Origin: Petrosia ficiformis
Taxonomy: Eukaryota; Porifera; Demospongiae; Haplosclerida; Petrosiidae
DNA: 64,000 nucleotides
Direction: 5' to 3'
Assembly: GCA_947044365.1 (NCBI GenBank)
Contig: OX345639.1
Span: forward strand, 941,501-1,005,500
Shown: positions 1 through 11,399 of the stretch, one piece after another
Layout: every line of letters starts with the position of its first letter
Position numbering within the stretch: position 1 is the first letter of the stretch
Made by a program: the position numbers and the translations under genes
Notes under the pieces: model-generated
What the model saw: only the letters and a program-made list of their open reading frames with translations
Told to the model about the DNA's origin: nothing
The model's database searches: none

Positions 1-3000
1 AATACTCAATTTCAGTTTTTTTCCTGGGCACATTTGATGACTTATCTCTCTTTTGATTTTTGCCAACTCAGTCACAATTTTATTCCCAAACCATACAGCA
101 GTGTTTACCCCAAAGGGTGGTACCACGACGCTCCCCCACCCTTTACTTTTAAAGTTGATACTGAAAAACACTGTTTCGTAACACTGATTGAACATTGTTG
201 ACCAAACATCATGTACCACTGATGCACTCCCCTATCTTAATATTTATCCTGGGGGAAACACTGCACACAGACACACTAGAGACAAGATCAATGGAAAAGA
301 CACTAGTCTGCTATTGTTATTATTATAAACCCACTCTATTAATAGTACAATAGTCTAATCTATGAGGCAACCATGATGAATACTCCAAATAGTAGACATT
401 AGAACTGCAAACTGTGGAAGTACCCATTTAAAGGCATGTTCATACGAATGACTGACTGAGTGTAATCAGTGTATTACAACTCACTCTTTCCTTTGTACAT
501 GTCGTGTCTCTTTACTTTTTCCATCAACAAACTGTAATGTTATAGTATATGTGTCAGTGAATCGTGGCAAGAAGGATGAAAAACTCCACATGTTATCAGG
601 ACCCTGTATTGATAATGAAACAAAATGCATGGTCAAAATCCATTTGTTATCAGGCCAATACATTATTAATGAAACAAAGTGCATGGTCAGGACCCTACAT
701 TAATAATGAGATAAATGCACAGTCAAAATTCATGTCTTATCAAGACCCTGTATTAATATAAATGCATGACGTCAAAGCTAGGGGGTCAGCTGTCTGATTC
801 ACTTCAATATAAAAACATGTATTTTCTTAATAATTATGGTATATTAATGAAATATTATTATTAGTTAAAGTGATAATAATAATAATGGCCTGATGACCAA
901 AACCAGTTACTGATACGAGTATTAGTGCATGACTAACACACAACCACACACACATTGATGAACTAGCAAATGAAAGCAAATGATGATGAAAGGATAAAGC
1001 TTCTTCACAAAAAATCATCAATAGAAACTGGGTACGCATACAGGATGGACAGCTGGTAGATGTGGCTTCGTACTCAGGCTCTTTAAGATGGTGAGAAAAA
1101 GAAACTGGATTTAACTGTTTGCACATGTGCTAATTAACGTGCAAAATAACACTTGGTCACTAGGCTAGTTTTAATTAGTTATTGAACTACATAACACTTA
1201 CGATCTCTACCAGTCACACTAGGCCATTTTTAATTAACTATTGAACTACATAACACTTACAAGCTCTACCAGTCACACTAGGCCAGTTTTAATTAGCTAT
1301 TGAACTACATAACACTCACGATCTCTACCAGTCACACTAGGCCAGTTTTAATTAGCTATTGAACTACATAACACTTACGAGCTCTACCAGTCACACTAGG
1401 CCAGTTTTAATTAACTATTGAACTACATAACACTTACGATCTCTACCAGTCACACTAGGCCAGTTTTAATTAGCTATTGAACTACATAACACTTACGAGC
1501 TCTACCAGTCACACTAGGCCAGTTTTAATTAACTATTGAACTACATAACACTTACGATCTCTACCAGTCACACTAGGCCAGTTTTAATTAGCTATTGAAC
1601 TACATAACACTTACGATCTCTACCAGTCACACTAGGCCAGTTTTAATTAACTATTGAACTACATAACACTTACGAGCTCTACCAGTCACACTAGGCCAGT
1701 TTTAATTAGCTATTGAACTACATAACACTTACGAGCTCTACCGGTCACACGAAGCCAGTTTTAATCAGATATAGAAACTACATAACACTTACGACCTCTT
1801 CCTAAGTCACACGAAGCCAGTTTTAACAAACTACAGAGCACTTACAAGCTCTTCCTAAGCCAGTTTTAATTAAATACAGAACAATTCATATTATAAAGCT
1901 TGCCATGATTTAGTTGGCACTTATTAAGTGCTGCTCTTTCCTAAAACTGGTTCCTAGCATTCCAATGGGTCAATATTGGTCAACAAATACCGAATCACTT
2001 CCTCAAATAATCAGTTTATAAAAAAGGAGGAGGGGCTACCATGCATGCTAGACTAATGTACATCTAAGTACAGGACATTTTTAATATTATAATGAAGAAG
2101 CAGTTTCAACAAGATATAATACATTTTGTAGTATGTAATAACTTACCAGTCCTGCTTTGTCTTTCTCTACGGCCAGCATGAATATATTGCACTCACGATA
2201 TTTGGAAAATAGAGTTATAACTCCCATCATGATAAAATAGGTAAACAGAACAGTCAAGGAATAAAGAATAGAGCATTCTTTATCAGATAAATATGTGTAT
2301 AGTAAAAATTAATAGAGTTGCACCTATACAGCAATTTGCCTATGTCCCTATATTTCATGATCAAATTGCCTATATGCAGATTCGATCTGATATTGTCTGT
2401 GTGAAATATATAGTTGTAGTTTACAACTATTCACACATGGTATAATGTTAATTATTCTATTGTTCGTGTGCTATACATTCAACATTCAGCCTTGGTTGCA
2501 CATATCTTCAGATTGTACTAGTGCAGTTTGACAATAATGTATCTACAAAGCCTGAAAAAATATTGTATAAGCTGTATAGGCAATGCAGTTGCCTATACCG
2601 ATACTCTGCCTATATCTTCAACATAGGCGCCTATTCAGATCCCTATTCTAGTATAGGTGCAACTGTATAATAAAACAATAATGTTTGTTAATCAATCATT
2701 TTTGTATCTATGTTTGTGTGACAATGTCTGACCACAAAACAACATAAATAATTAAATAGTCCTCTTGTATTTCGTTAAAGATCCTTCGTCATTTAATGAA
2801 TGTAGATAATAGAAAACAATCAATTAGTTTAGGAACAGTGTTTCTGATAAGCTCATATGGCATACCATTGGCCCAAAGAGCTTTATATTTGGCACTGCAC
2901 AGTTCTCTTTAGGCCAGATGGTGCAGTCAATTATGCTTATATTGTCACCAACAGCATTAGCTCTTTGTATTGGCTCAAGATGTATTCCCAATGGCACACA

Positions 3001-4776
3001 CACTAACCATTGTTGAGCCAATTTGGCTTCAAAATATATCAAAAACTCAAGCATAGTGTTGTTTTAGTTAACTATAACTCCTTTTGGTAAAATATTGTGA
3101 GATATTTGGAGTTGTAGTTAATTAAATACTATAACTAAATAACCAATAATGGAATTTTTGTTAGTTAACTAAAACTTTTTTACTCAACTCTAATTATAAC
3201 TAAAGGAGTCATAACTAAAAGTGGTCTTTATTGCTACAACATCAAACACACAGTGACAGTGGGGGTTATGATTTAGGATATCTCACAGAGCAAGTAGCCA
3301 GAATGTACTTTGATTCTGGAAAAGGGTAGAGATAATCATAAACCAATGCAAACAGAGACAATCCACAAGCAACAGAGCATAGAGACAGCTTTTGATCAGA
3401 GAGAGAGAAGTTCTCTACATAGTGATACTCTTCTTTTACAAACTACAAAAAAGAAAGATAATGTGATAATTAAATATGGTAACTTCTCCTTGTGCTCTTT
3501 TAGGGGTTACAGGTGTAAAATGTGACCTGATTTTCAAGAAGGGACACTTTCCTGCTCAACGCTTACATTCAGTCTCTTATCATTCAACCATTTTGTACAT
3601 AAAGTCAATGAAGTTTGGTATCTAAAAAAAACTTAATAATAGCTCTTCCTAGATACCAAATTTCATTGACTTCCTGTATAACATGGCGGAATGGCAAGAG
3701 ATTGAATATGTCCCTTTTCAAAAACCAAGAAACAAAGAAAAACTGAACAAGTCAGGAATACGACTATGGATTGAATCCAGGACCTCCTGATTTCTATTCA
3801 GGCACTCCTACTATTTGAACTACCAGACTCATTGATAGAAGAGGAGTGATATTATTGTGGTAATCCCAAAGTTAGCTTCAAACCTAATAATGCCTGGCAA
3901 TAATGCACTTGAGCTTGCGTTTATTAACTATTCATAGTTGCTCAATGTTAATTAATATAATGATTGCAAACCTTTTTTATAGCATCATCAAGTGCATTCT
4001 TCACTTCAGTAGTCTCCCATTTGTCAACTTTGACTGGGTCATAATCCTATAACAAAATAATAAATATTTAAACCCTACTTTCTCATAAAGGATACGCAGG
4101 AATTTAATTGTATTATAGGAAGAGAACAAAACAAAGTTCAAATTATGACCAATTTTATAGCATTCTTAGCATTTTTGCCTTAGTACTAATACATGACTAG
4201 TATTGATAAAATGAAGCCTTCAACTTAAAATCGATGATTAGAATATTTTTAAAATCAATATCAACACTCAAGGACAGTACAATAGCCTCCTGTCACTGGA
4301 TAGTATTGTGATACATTGTATGGACACTAGTGACTTCATTTTCATTGAAGTTATTTTACATGATGCCTTTCCATTAGTAAACTATTAACACCTTGTCATG
4401 TCAATATGGTATCGCAAATGCCAGTCTATTGTTTACTGCATTCAAATAGAACCTCACAAGTACATTGTAGACCCAGCTCTTAACAGACCCTAGCTGACTT
4501 GTCTGATCACACACACACACACTACAATACCTTCGCAATCACAATATTTTACATATGCAGTTTATGCACCATCACTCACGAGAAGTTAACAATCTCGTCT
4601 AATTAAAATCCCAATTAAAAGTAATTATGTAATGTGAATCAAGTATAATAATTATTATGATTAACAATGAAAATTTGATTCAAATTATATTTTATAGTTT
4701 CTTATTAATTAATATGGAGAACTTGATGATGGGTACTTACTTCAGGCTGAAATTTCTTTTCTTTGTTGGATGCCAT
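1..4776 (-). CDS. SPCS2: Signal peptidase complex subunit 2 (SPCS2/SPC25), 3' end beyond window
   Basis: Accessory subunit of the ER signal peptidase complex, which cuts signal peptides from secretory proteins. Exons on the minus strand: 4776-4741 (start, MASNKEKKFQPE), 4046-3972 (DYDPVKVDKWETTEVKNALD), 3442-3287 (reads VENFSLSD, then a membrane segment ending YPFPESK), about 2277-2147 (second membrane segment, TYFIMMG, then EKDKAGL), 603-485 (GPDNMWSFSSFLPRF, then TYTITLQFVDGKSKE) and perhaps 160-1. The two-hairpin membrane layout, the PFPESK turn and the late beta-rich stretch match animal SPC25. Odd points: the acceptor before the fourth exon is unresolved, because the only nearby AG (2279-2278) does not keep the phase. 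The last exon continues in phase but matches the family weakly. The long intron 2147-603 holds a 59-bp minisatellite. Shares its upstream region with TMEM167B. Confidence 0.85.
590..765. repeat. Three-copy tandem repeat overlapping the SPCS2 exon 5 acceptor
   Basis: Blocks containing ATCAGGACCCTGTATTGATA, ATGAAACAAAATGCATGGTC and AAAATCCATTTGTTATCAGG repeat with about 55-bp spacing. The first copy includes the acceptor and first codons (GPDN) of exon 603-485, so the acceptor-like sequence is present up to three times upstream in the intron. Confidence 0.7.
1140..1870. repeat. 59-bp minisatellite in SPCS2 intron
   Basis: About twelve copies of a 59-bp unit: CACTAGGCCAGTTTTAATTA, GCTATTGAACTACATAACAC, TTACGAGCTCTACCAGTCA. 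Two subtypes (GAGCTC and GATCTC; AGCTATTG and AACTATTG) alternate, a higher-order pattern. The right end decays past 1740. Confidence 0.93.
2824..3060 (-). repeat. Dispersed repeat with protein-like reading frame (copy in SPCS2)
   Basis: Counterpart of 29769-29990. The stretch GTGTGTGCCATTGGGAATAC (minus strand) is identical in both. This copy has about 70 extra bases between the two conserved blocks. Confidence 0.55.
3535..3722. mobile_element. Palindromic MITE family member
   Basis: Internal arms AAGTCAATGAAGTTTGGTAT and ATACCAAATTTCATTGACTT face each other. Outer ends are GAAGGGACAC on the left and the complementary TATGTCCCTTTTC on the right. Lies in the SPCS2 intron between 3972 and 3442. 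Same family as 12330-12500 and 54215-54315. Confidence 0.7.
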
Positions 4777-4998
4777 GTTGAATAACATAGGTGTGTTAAT
4801 ACTTAGATCTATGGGGTTAAAAATACAACAGAGGTGGAGTTGAAAAAAAAAGGTGGTTTGATTCATTTTTGAAGTTCATTATCTTTATACTTCATTCTTC
4901 ATTTCTAGAGAACATCATAAGTGAAGATTTACTGGACATCTCTTTGGGTGTTAAAGCCCACAAGTTTATACGTTATTAGTCCAGAACTCAATCAAATA
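4777..4998. promoter_or_regulatory. Shared upstream region, SPCS2 / TMEM167B
   Basis: Only 222 bp separate the two start codons, which point away from each other, so both promoters must lie here or overlap the 5' untranslated regions. I see no clear TATA box. The bidirectional promoter is inferred from gene order alone. Confidence 0.5.
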
Positions 4999-5223
4999 AT
5001 GACCAATGTTTATTCATTTGATGGACTGATTGTACTCGGTCTACTGGTCATATGTACTTGTGCATATCTTCGTTCTGTACCAAGACTCAAAAAATTACTT
5101 TTTTCAGAGAAAAAAGGTTTCTTGGGAGCTCTATACAAAGCCTCTGTAATTGGAACAAGACTTCATTGGGTTGTATCAGTAACTTGTGTATTGATGGCCT
5201 TCTATGTACTTTTCATTAAGTGA
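4999..5223 (+). CDS. TMEM167B: Protein kish-B (TMEM167B)
   Basis: Single-exon gene of 74 codons for a small Golgi/early secretory membrane protein of the kish family, thought to act in the secretory pathway. The start MTNVYSFDG, the run [15 protein letters not shown], the central SEKKG and the end FYVLFIK closely match vertebrate TMEM167B and fit it better than TMEM167A. Two hydrophobic segments lie at about residues 8-25 and 55-72. The open frame extends 26 codons further upstream, but the ATG at 4999 gives exactly the family N-terminus and length, so I chose it. Divergent from SPCS2. Confidence 0.93.
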   Translation: MTNVYSFDGLIVLGLLVICTCAYLRSVPRLKKLLFSEKKGFLGALYKASVIGTRLHWVVSVTCVLMAFYVLFIK

Positions 5224-5611
5224 AATATAATAGTACTCTACATCACTTCATATTGATGATATTCTAAATAGTATTCTACATGACATCAAATTATTAATTA
5301 TTACAAAATAATTATCTAGTATATATATATAATTATATAAAATTATATATTATATATATATATATTATATATATATATATATAATTTATAATTATATATT
5401 AAGTTGATGTTGATGATGAGTACATAGTCTGTCTACATCATCTAACTTCGCTAGATGGTGTATGTAAGTGCAGTACCTTGTGATCTCTCCAACGACTTAT
5501 TCCTGTACTATATATTTATGTTGATATAATCCTACAAAATGCTAATTTTCAAAAAGGTCAGCGGGTCACTAATTATATTATATGTACATGATGTCGCTAT
5601 AAACTGCGCGC
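5224..5611. other. Intergenic, (TA)n-rich
   Basis: Between TMEM167B and the astacin gene. About 5320-5400 is a run of TA dinucleotides. A short imperfect inverted repeat (CATAGTCTGTCTACATCATC region) sits near 5425-5465. I see no coding signal. Confidence 0.6.
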
Positions 5612-8600
5612 ATGAATTTTTTTTTTAGTATGCGATATGCGAGAATGATCGTTATTATAATTCTACTATTACTACTAATCGATAATGCTTCTTTTCAAAC
5701 ACCAGATAACAATGAGGGTAAGTTTAGAAATTATGAAATAGAGTTTTGGATATTATAAATAATCAATATTTTATTCATCTCTGCACAGATCTCACAGATA
5801 TTCAACTGGTTTATGGAGATATAGTATTAACAGAAGAGCAGCAGAGCTTTATTGAAACCAGTGCTGATGGTACAAGTGACCCCAGTGAGACACAAAATGC
5901 TGTTTTAAAGTTTTTAACAAATACTTGGAGAGAAGGAGTAATTCCTTATGAGCTGGATTCAAGTCTACGTAAGAATTAGTAGTAGATGATACAGTCTAAC
6001 ATGCATTATGTTACTACTCTTTAAAAAAAAAAAGCGTTCATTGTACAAAAAGTAATATTTAAACCTGTTACCGTCTGCATATAACTGGAAGGCCAGGCCC
6101 TAACTCACAAAAATTTGTATTTCATTTTGGGTATCCCCAATTTGCAAAATTTCCAGTATTTCATTTTGAGTTAGCTCAATAATTTATCTCTCAGCTCTTC
6201 AATTTGCTATATAGCCTTCTGTAATAAACTGGTGTTTGATTGGGATCCCATACCTACTGTTGATAGTAAACAGAATCCCAGCAGATGCTACCAGGTATAT
6301 ACATCATGCTGCAACTATGAGCAGGTGCATAATTGCATTTAGTCACTCTGTGACCTTAGTATATATATATATATATATACTATTTATGACTAGAAAAACT
6401 AATTTAGTGGGCACACTTAACTATGATCTTTTAGAGTAGCAGCTTAGCAGCTCACATAAGTGGCATTTGTTTACTGTACTATAAACAGCTGTCATTTATC
6501 AAACCTTTTTTGGAGTTTACGTTTCTATATATGAAACCATGGTGATGTCTGGTATACTGATAGATAATTATATATAATGGGATATGAAATTTAATTAGTG
6601 CTACCTATCCCATAAAATTATATGTTGTATAAATAGATCATTATTATATAATATGCTTTACTGTGTTAATTAGGTCATAGTGCAGTGGTTGCCATAGGTG
6701 ATGCCATGATAGATTATGAAACAATGACATGTATTCGCTTTAGAGAAAGGACTGCTAATGATGAAGACTTTATTAGATTTTATCGTGGATTTGGGTAAGT
6801 ATTGAGTAATACTAAATGAATGAGACTAAAATGATGTCTTTATCAAAATATTCATTATATTACTGTTGTAAATAAGTTTATATGTTAAGTGATGAATTAC
6901 TGGTTGTAGCACTAAATCAAGGTGATATATATAGGGATGGCATTAACTATATATATATATAATATATATAATTATTATGTAATACAAATTACATATTTAT
7001 ATCATTACAAATCGTGGTTAGGATCATAAGATGATAAAACATGATGTCACTTCTATTTAGGGAAGTGATAATTATTGTAACTTTTTCTCATACAACTGTT
7101 GTGCAACTACACCATTGTCCCTTGTACTATTTATTTGTAAAACCTATAATTTATAGCACCATTACTCATTAGATGTTCCTCAAAGATTGGGCGAATAGGC
7201 GGACAGCAGGACATATCAATAGGAGATGGTTGTGATAAGAAAGGTGTCGTTATTCATGAGATATTCCATGCTCTTGGAAGATGGCATGAACACAGTAGAC
7301 CTGACAGAGATGATTATATTATAATTAATAATGACAATATTAAACAAGGTACTTTATTATGATAAACAATATCTTATAATAACGAATAGTCCCTGGTTCA
7401 CCCTTATGATAGTTGATACTCTATACCCGTCATAACTCTAATTATTGATTTGCTGAGCTTTTCTCTTCGAGTATTTGTATAATCATTGCACTAACATGCA
7501 AGAGTATACTTTAATTTCATCAGCCATTGCAATGTTTATCATATCAGCAAAATAAATAAATATTATATTGTAGGCTTTGAGTCTAATTTTGAACCAACAT
7601 TTGCAACCACACAAGGAGTTCATACGATTGCACTGTTTATCATATCAAAATAAATATTATTATAATACTAACATAAATATTATATTGTAGGCTTTGAGTC
7701 TAACTTTGAGAAAGTATCACCAACATTTGCAACTACACAAGGAGTTCCATACGATTTTGATTCTGTCATGCACTACATATCAACAGCATTCTCACAAAAT
7801 GAAGACCCTACCATTGAACCCAAAAATCCATCCATTGATCTCGATAGACTAGGACAAAGGGAAGGATTTTCAATAAATGATGTACATCATGTCAGAGCTT
7901 TGTATTGTGCAGGTAAGGTTAAAAGTATAGTACTCTGTTTTCATGTGGATTTAATGTTTACTGGTTGCCTCTTCATTAAAGAATCATGAAATAATGTTGT
8001 ATGGTATGGTATAGTAACTATATATAACTAAAACCCCTTTTAGTAACGCATTGTGACTTTTAGTTAACTAAGTTACAAGTCTACTGTAATAACTATAACT
8101 AACTATATGAAAATTGGCATACTATAACTAAAAGTGGTCACTATTGCTTTATATATAAAGTTTGAGAAGCTTGGCATACTATAACTAAAAGTGGTCACTA
8201 TTGCTTTGCTGATCTCGCCATACATTGAAAAGAAATGCTAAATTCTATAAACAAGGTTGAAAGAGGAAAGTGAAAAAATGCTGGGAATCAAATCCAGTGC
8301 CACTGACTTCAGCCCCTAGTGCTCTCACCACTGAGCTATGACAACCAGACAACCATCAGAACTTCACAATCCTCTATATAGTCAGTGGCCCTGGATTCAA
8401 TTCCCAATGACTACCAGCATTTTTTCACTTTCCTCTTTCAGCCTTATTCATAGAATTTAGCATTTATTACACTAATATGGTATATTAATAATTGTACTAT
8501 CTTTATAATTGTAATTACTTGTTTCTTCATTAAGTTTAATATTTTGCTTATCATAATAATTATTATGATTATACAGAAAATAGTACTGGGGAGTGGAGTG

Positions 8601-10157
8601 CATGGGGATCTTGGTCTACTTGTTCACGAACTTGCAATGGTGGAAATCAAAAAAGGAAACGAGGTTGTATAGGAGATACCACCTGCCAAGGAACTAATAT
8701 CGAAACGAGAGAATGTAACATTGAGGAATGTCCAATATGTGAGTGAGCAGAGATAGTTAACTGTAGCTGGATGCCATTTGATTAGCAAATACATGTACCA
8801 TTCATGTTCACTTTGATCAAGCTCAGAAAAAATGTTCATAACTTTAGTTTAGAACACCATTTCCTTTTTGTAGCCGCAGTGTGGGGAATTTGGAGTTCAT
8901 GGTCAGGATGTACCAGTTCATGTGGAGGTGGTAGGAGAAGTAGAGTTCGAAGTTGTCTGAATGGGAACACATGTCATGGACCTACTCATGAATACGAGAA
9001 TTGTAATGAACTGTTTTGTCCTGATTGTAAGTTCAAGAATTGGTTTATGAAACATTCATTAATATATAATTTTATATATTTATTATTTCTATATTTCGGC
9101 TTACTACTCTTTCTCTCACTCTCCCTTCCTCCCTCCCTCCCTTTCTCTCTCATAATAGCTCCCACGTGGAATAGTTGGAGTAGCTGGAGTGAATGTAGTC
9201 AAACATGCCAAACAGGTTTCAGATATCGGATAAGATACTGTCAAAATGGTCAGAATGCTGATTGTCCTGGCAACTCACAGGAAGAAGAATCTTGTAATTC
9301 AGATATAACATGTGGTGAGATGTATTTAAATACTGAATCAGAATACCATGTTAGCAAATCTATTCCATCAATCAATCCCTTTCTAAAGTAGTAGTTTGAT
9401 ACTTCTTATTACTTCTTGTTCTACCATTTGATTCTAGAAGAATGGACTATGTGTACTAAATCATGTGGTGGAGGACTTCAGTCTCGAAACCATAGCAACG
9501 GAATTGAACTACGAAGCTGTAATGAACAACCTTGTCATAATGAACTCTGTTTACAAGGTAGTCATATCATTCTTCATTAGCCCATCCTATCTGTCAAGCC
9601 ATCATATGTGTTCATCAACCTGTTCATTCATAAATCTACTATTCTGAATATCATTCTATGTATCCATTTATCTGTCTATTTATCCAATCATTTCTCAAGG
9701 ACTCTCTTATATTGGATGTTACAAGCTACCTATAGACGGTGAATTGGAATTCTTTGAAAACTCTGAAGAACTTCTTGCTGATAATCCACTCAACAGAACA
9801 GATCCAATCAGAAAATGTGGCCAGGTAGCATTTGAAAACAAGTATGAGTATTTTGCAGTAGCTTTGGGACTTTGCTATAGTGGTTCAAATGCCCTTGCAG
9901 ATTACACATCCGGAGGACACTCACAAATATGTATCAATGGAACAGGAAATTATTTTGGTTCTTTCTCAGTTGATGTTTATCACATATTAGACAGTGAGAA
10001 ATTCAAAACGTCATCAGCTGGTATAGATTCATGTGGCAGTGATTACTGTATGAATAATATTACATGTGAAGATATATATTCTAGCTCGATGTCGATGTTT
10101 GCTAGCTATCGGTTTTATATGGCTTTACTTATTATCATCACTATTTATATCGTATAA
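5612..10157 (+). CDS. Secreted/anchored astacin metalloprotease with four TSP1 repeats
   Basis: Ten exons: 5612-5717, 5789-5968, 6674-6794, 7173-7348, 7691-7912, 8577-8738, 8874-9026, 9159-9314, 9438-9557 and 9700-10157; 617 codons in one frame. An in-frame ATG at 5630 is an alternative start. Residues 1-30 are a signal peptide ([11 protein letters not shown] core). A propeptide-like stretch leads to the M12A catalytic domain, with zinc site [19 protein letters not shown] in exon 5's predecessor (exon 4) and Met-turn SVMHY in exon 5. Exons 6-9 each encode one thrombospondin type 1 module ([39 protein letters not shown], and a shortened [11 protein letters not shown]). All four have lengths divisible by three and phase-1 borders, the mark of exon shuffling. 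The last exon holds a Cys-containing globular region and ends in a hydrophobic tail, suggesting a GPI or membrane anchor. Likely acts on extracellular matrix. No specific orthologue is claimed. Confidence 0.9.
7562..7635 (+). pseudogene. Decayed duplicate of the astacin exon 5 start
   Basis: The intron stretch TATTATATTGTAGGCTTTGA, with the following approximately 50 bases, repeats the acceptor and first codons of exon 5 at 7680-7740. The copy lacks about 12 bases (the codons for EKVS) and one C at the GTT/CCATACG junction, so the frame breaks, and no donor follows. It looks like a tandem duplication that has decayed, yet its acceptor is intact. Confidence 0.8.
8008..8205. repeat. Dispersed repeat, CCACTTTTAGTTATAG family
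   Basis: Made of short TAACTATAACTAAAA-type blocks ending in AAAAGTGGTCACTATTGC. Related stretches lie at about 3058-3235, 29352-29562, 32879-33090, 35517-35665 and 60559-60712 in either orientation, often starting beside TGTTGTTTTAG. No open frame. Probably a small non-autonomous transposon family scattered in introns and spacers. Confidence 0.65.
8233..8466. mobile_element. Pair of tRNA-derived SINEs in inverted orientation
   Basis: On the minus strand at about 8350-8290 there is a tRNA-like head: TAGCTCAGTGGTGAGAGC matches the A box and GGATTTGATTCC the B box. The outer parts (AATGCTAAATTCTAT to GAAAGTGAAAAAATGCTGG on the left and its near-exact complement CCAGCATTTTTTCACTTTCC to ATAGAATTTAGCATT on the right) make an inverted repeat of about 55 bp. 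The right half also carries a second box-B-like GGATTCAATTCC. It lies in the intron before the first TSP1 exon. Confidence 0.7.
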
Positions 10158-11399
10158 TACATAATATTTATAATGAATTCATATTTTTATCAAAGAAATT
10201 TTAAGTGCATTTCTTCACTATAAACATGTATAATGGCTGACACTGCATGTACATGCTAACTGTACAGTGGGTACTATACACTCTTAGCTTCACAGCTCCT
10301 AACTTCATAGATTCTTCATAACTTCCTAACTTCATAATTATATAGCTTCTCAGCTTCATGCATAACTTCACAGCTTCATACCGTCATAGCTTCATACCTT
10401 CATAACTTAATAACTTCATACCTTCATAGCTTCATACCTTCCTAACTTAATAACTTCATACCTTCCTAACTTCATACCTTCCTAACTGCACAGCTTCATA
10501 CCTTCATAGCTTCATACCTTCCTAATTTCATAACTTCATACCTTCCTAACTTCATATAGCTTTGTGCATAACTTCATACCTTCCTAACTTTGTAGCTTCA
10601 TGCATAACTTCGTAACTTCTTAATTTCTTAACTTCATAGCTTCATGTATATGTCATAGCTTCATGTATATGTCATAGCTTCACGTATATGTCATAGCTTC
10701 ACGTATATGTCATAGCTTCACGTATATGTCATAGCTTCATGTATATGTCATAGCTTCATGTATATGTCATAGCTTCACGTATATGTCATAGCTTCATGTA
10801 TATGTCATAGCTTCATGTATATGTCATAGCTTCATGCATAACTTCCTAACTTCATATAATTATATAGATACACCGATCTACTTCATAAATCATATACTTG
10901 GGTACACACTGGTATTAGCTATTATGTATTGCTTGACACTGTAATGCATCTACTCTGTAATGCACCGATCTACTTCCATATACTTGGGTACACACTGGTA
11001 TTAGCTATTAGCTATTATGTATTGCTTGACACTGTAATACATCTACTCTGTAATACACCGATCTACTTCATAAATCATATACTTGGGTACACACTGGTAT
11101 AGCTATTAGCTATTATGTGTTACTGACACTGTAATACATCTACTCTGTAATACACCGATCTACTTCCATATACTTGGGTACACACTGGTATTAGCTATTA
11201 GCTATTATGTATTGCTTGACACTGTAATGCATCTACTCTGTAATACACCGATCTACTTCATAAATCATATACTTGGGTATGCACTGGTATTAGCTATTAT
11301 GTGCTCTATGCATAAATTACAGCATAAGCCCAGGCAACCTATGAGCTGCTAAATGAGCCACACCTCTAAAAAGGAGTGGAGACTAATAACTTGTTATAA
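10158..11399. repeat. Intergenic minisatellites
   Basis: About 10290-10630 is a degenerate run of CTTCATACCTTCCTAA blocks. About 10632-10846 is a cleaner array of a 19-bp unit (CATAGCTTCAYGTATATGT, about 11 copies). About 10866-11290 is an array of an approximately 92-bp unit (starting CACCGATCTACTTCATAAAT) in four to five copies. No gene seen. Confidence 0.8.

Noticed and set aside
3740..3835. tRNA-like stretch on the minus strand (GGATTCAATCC box B)
   Set aside because: The A box is poor and no cloverleaf forms in my reading. At best a decayed SINE, so not listed as a tRNA.
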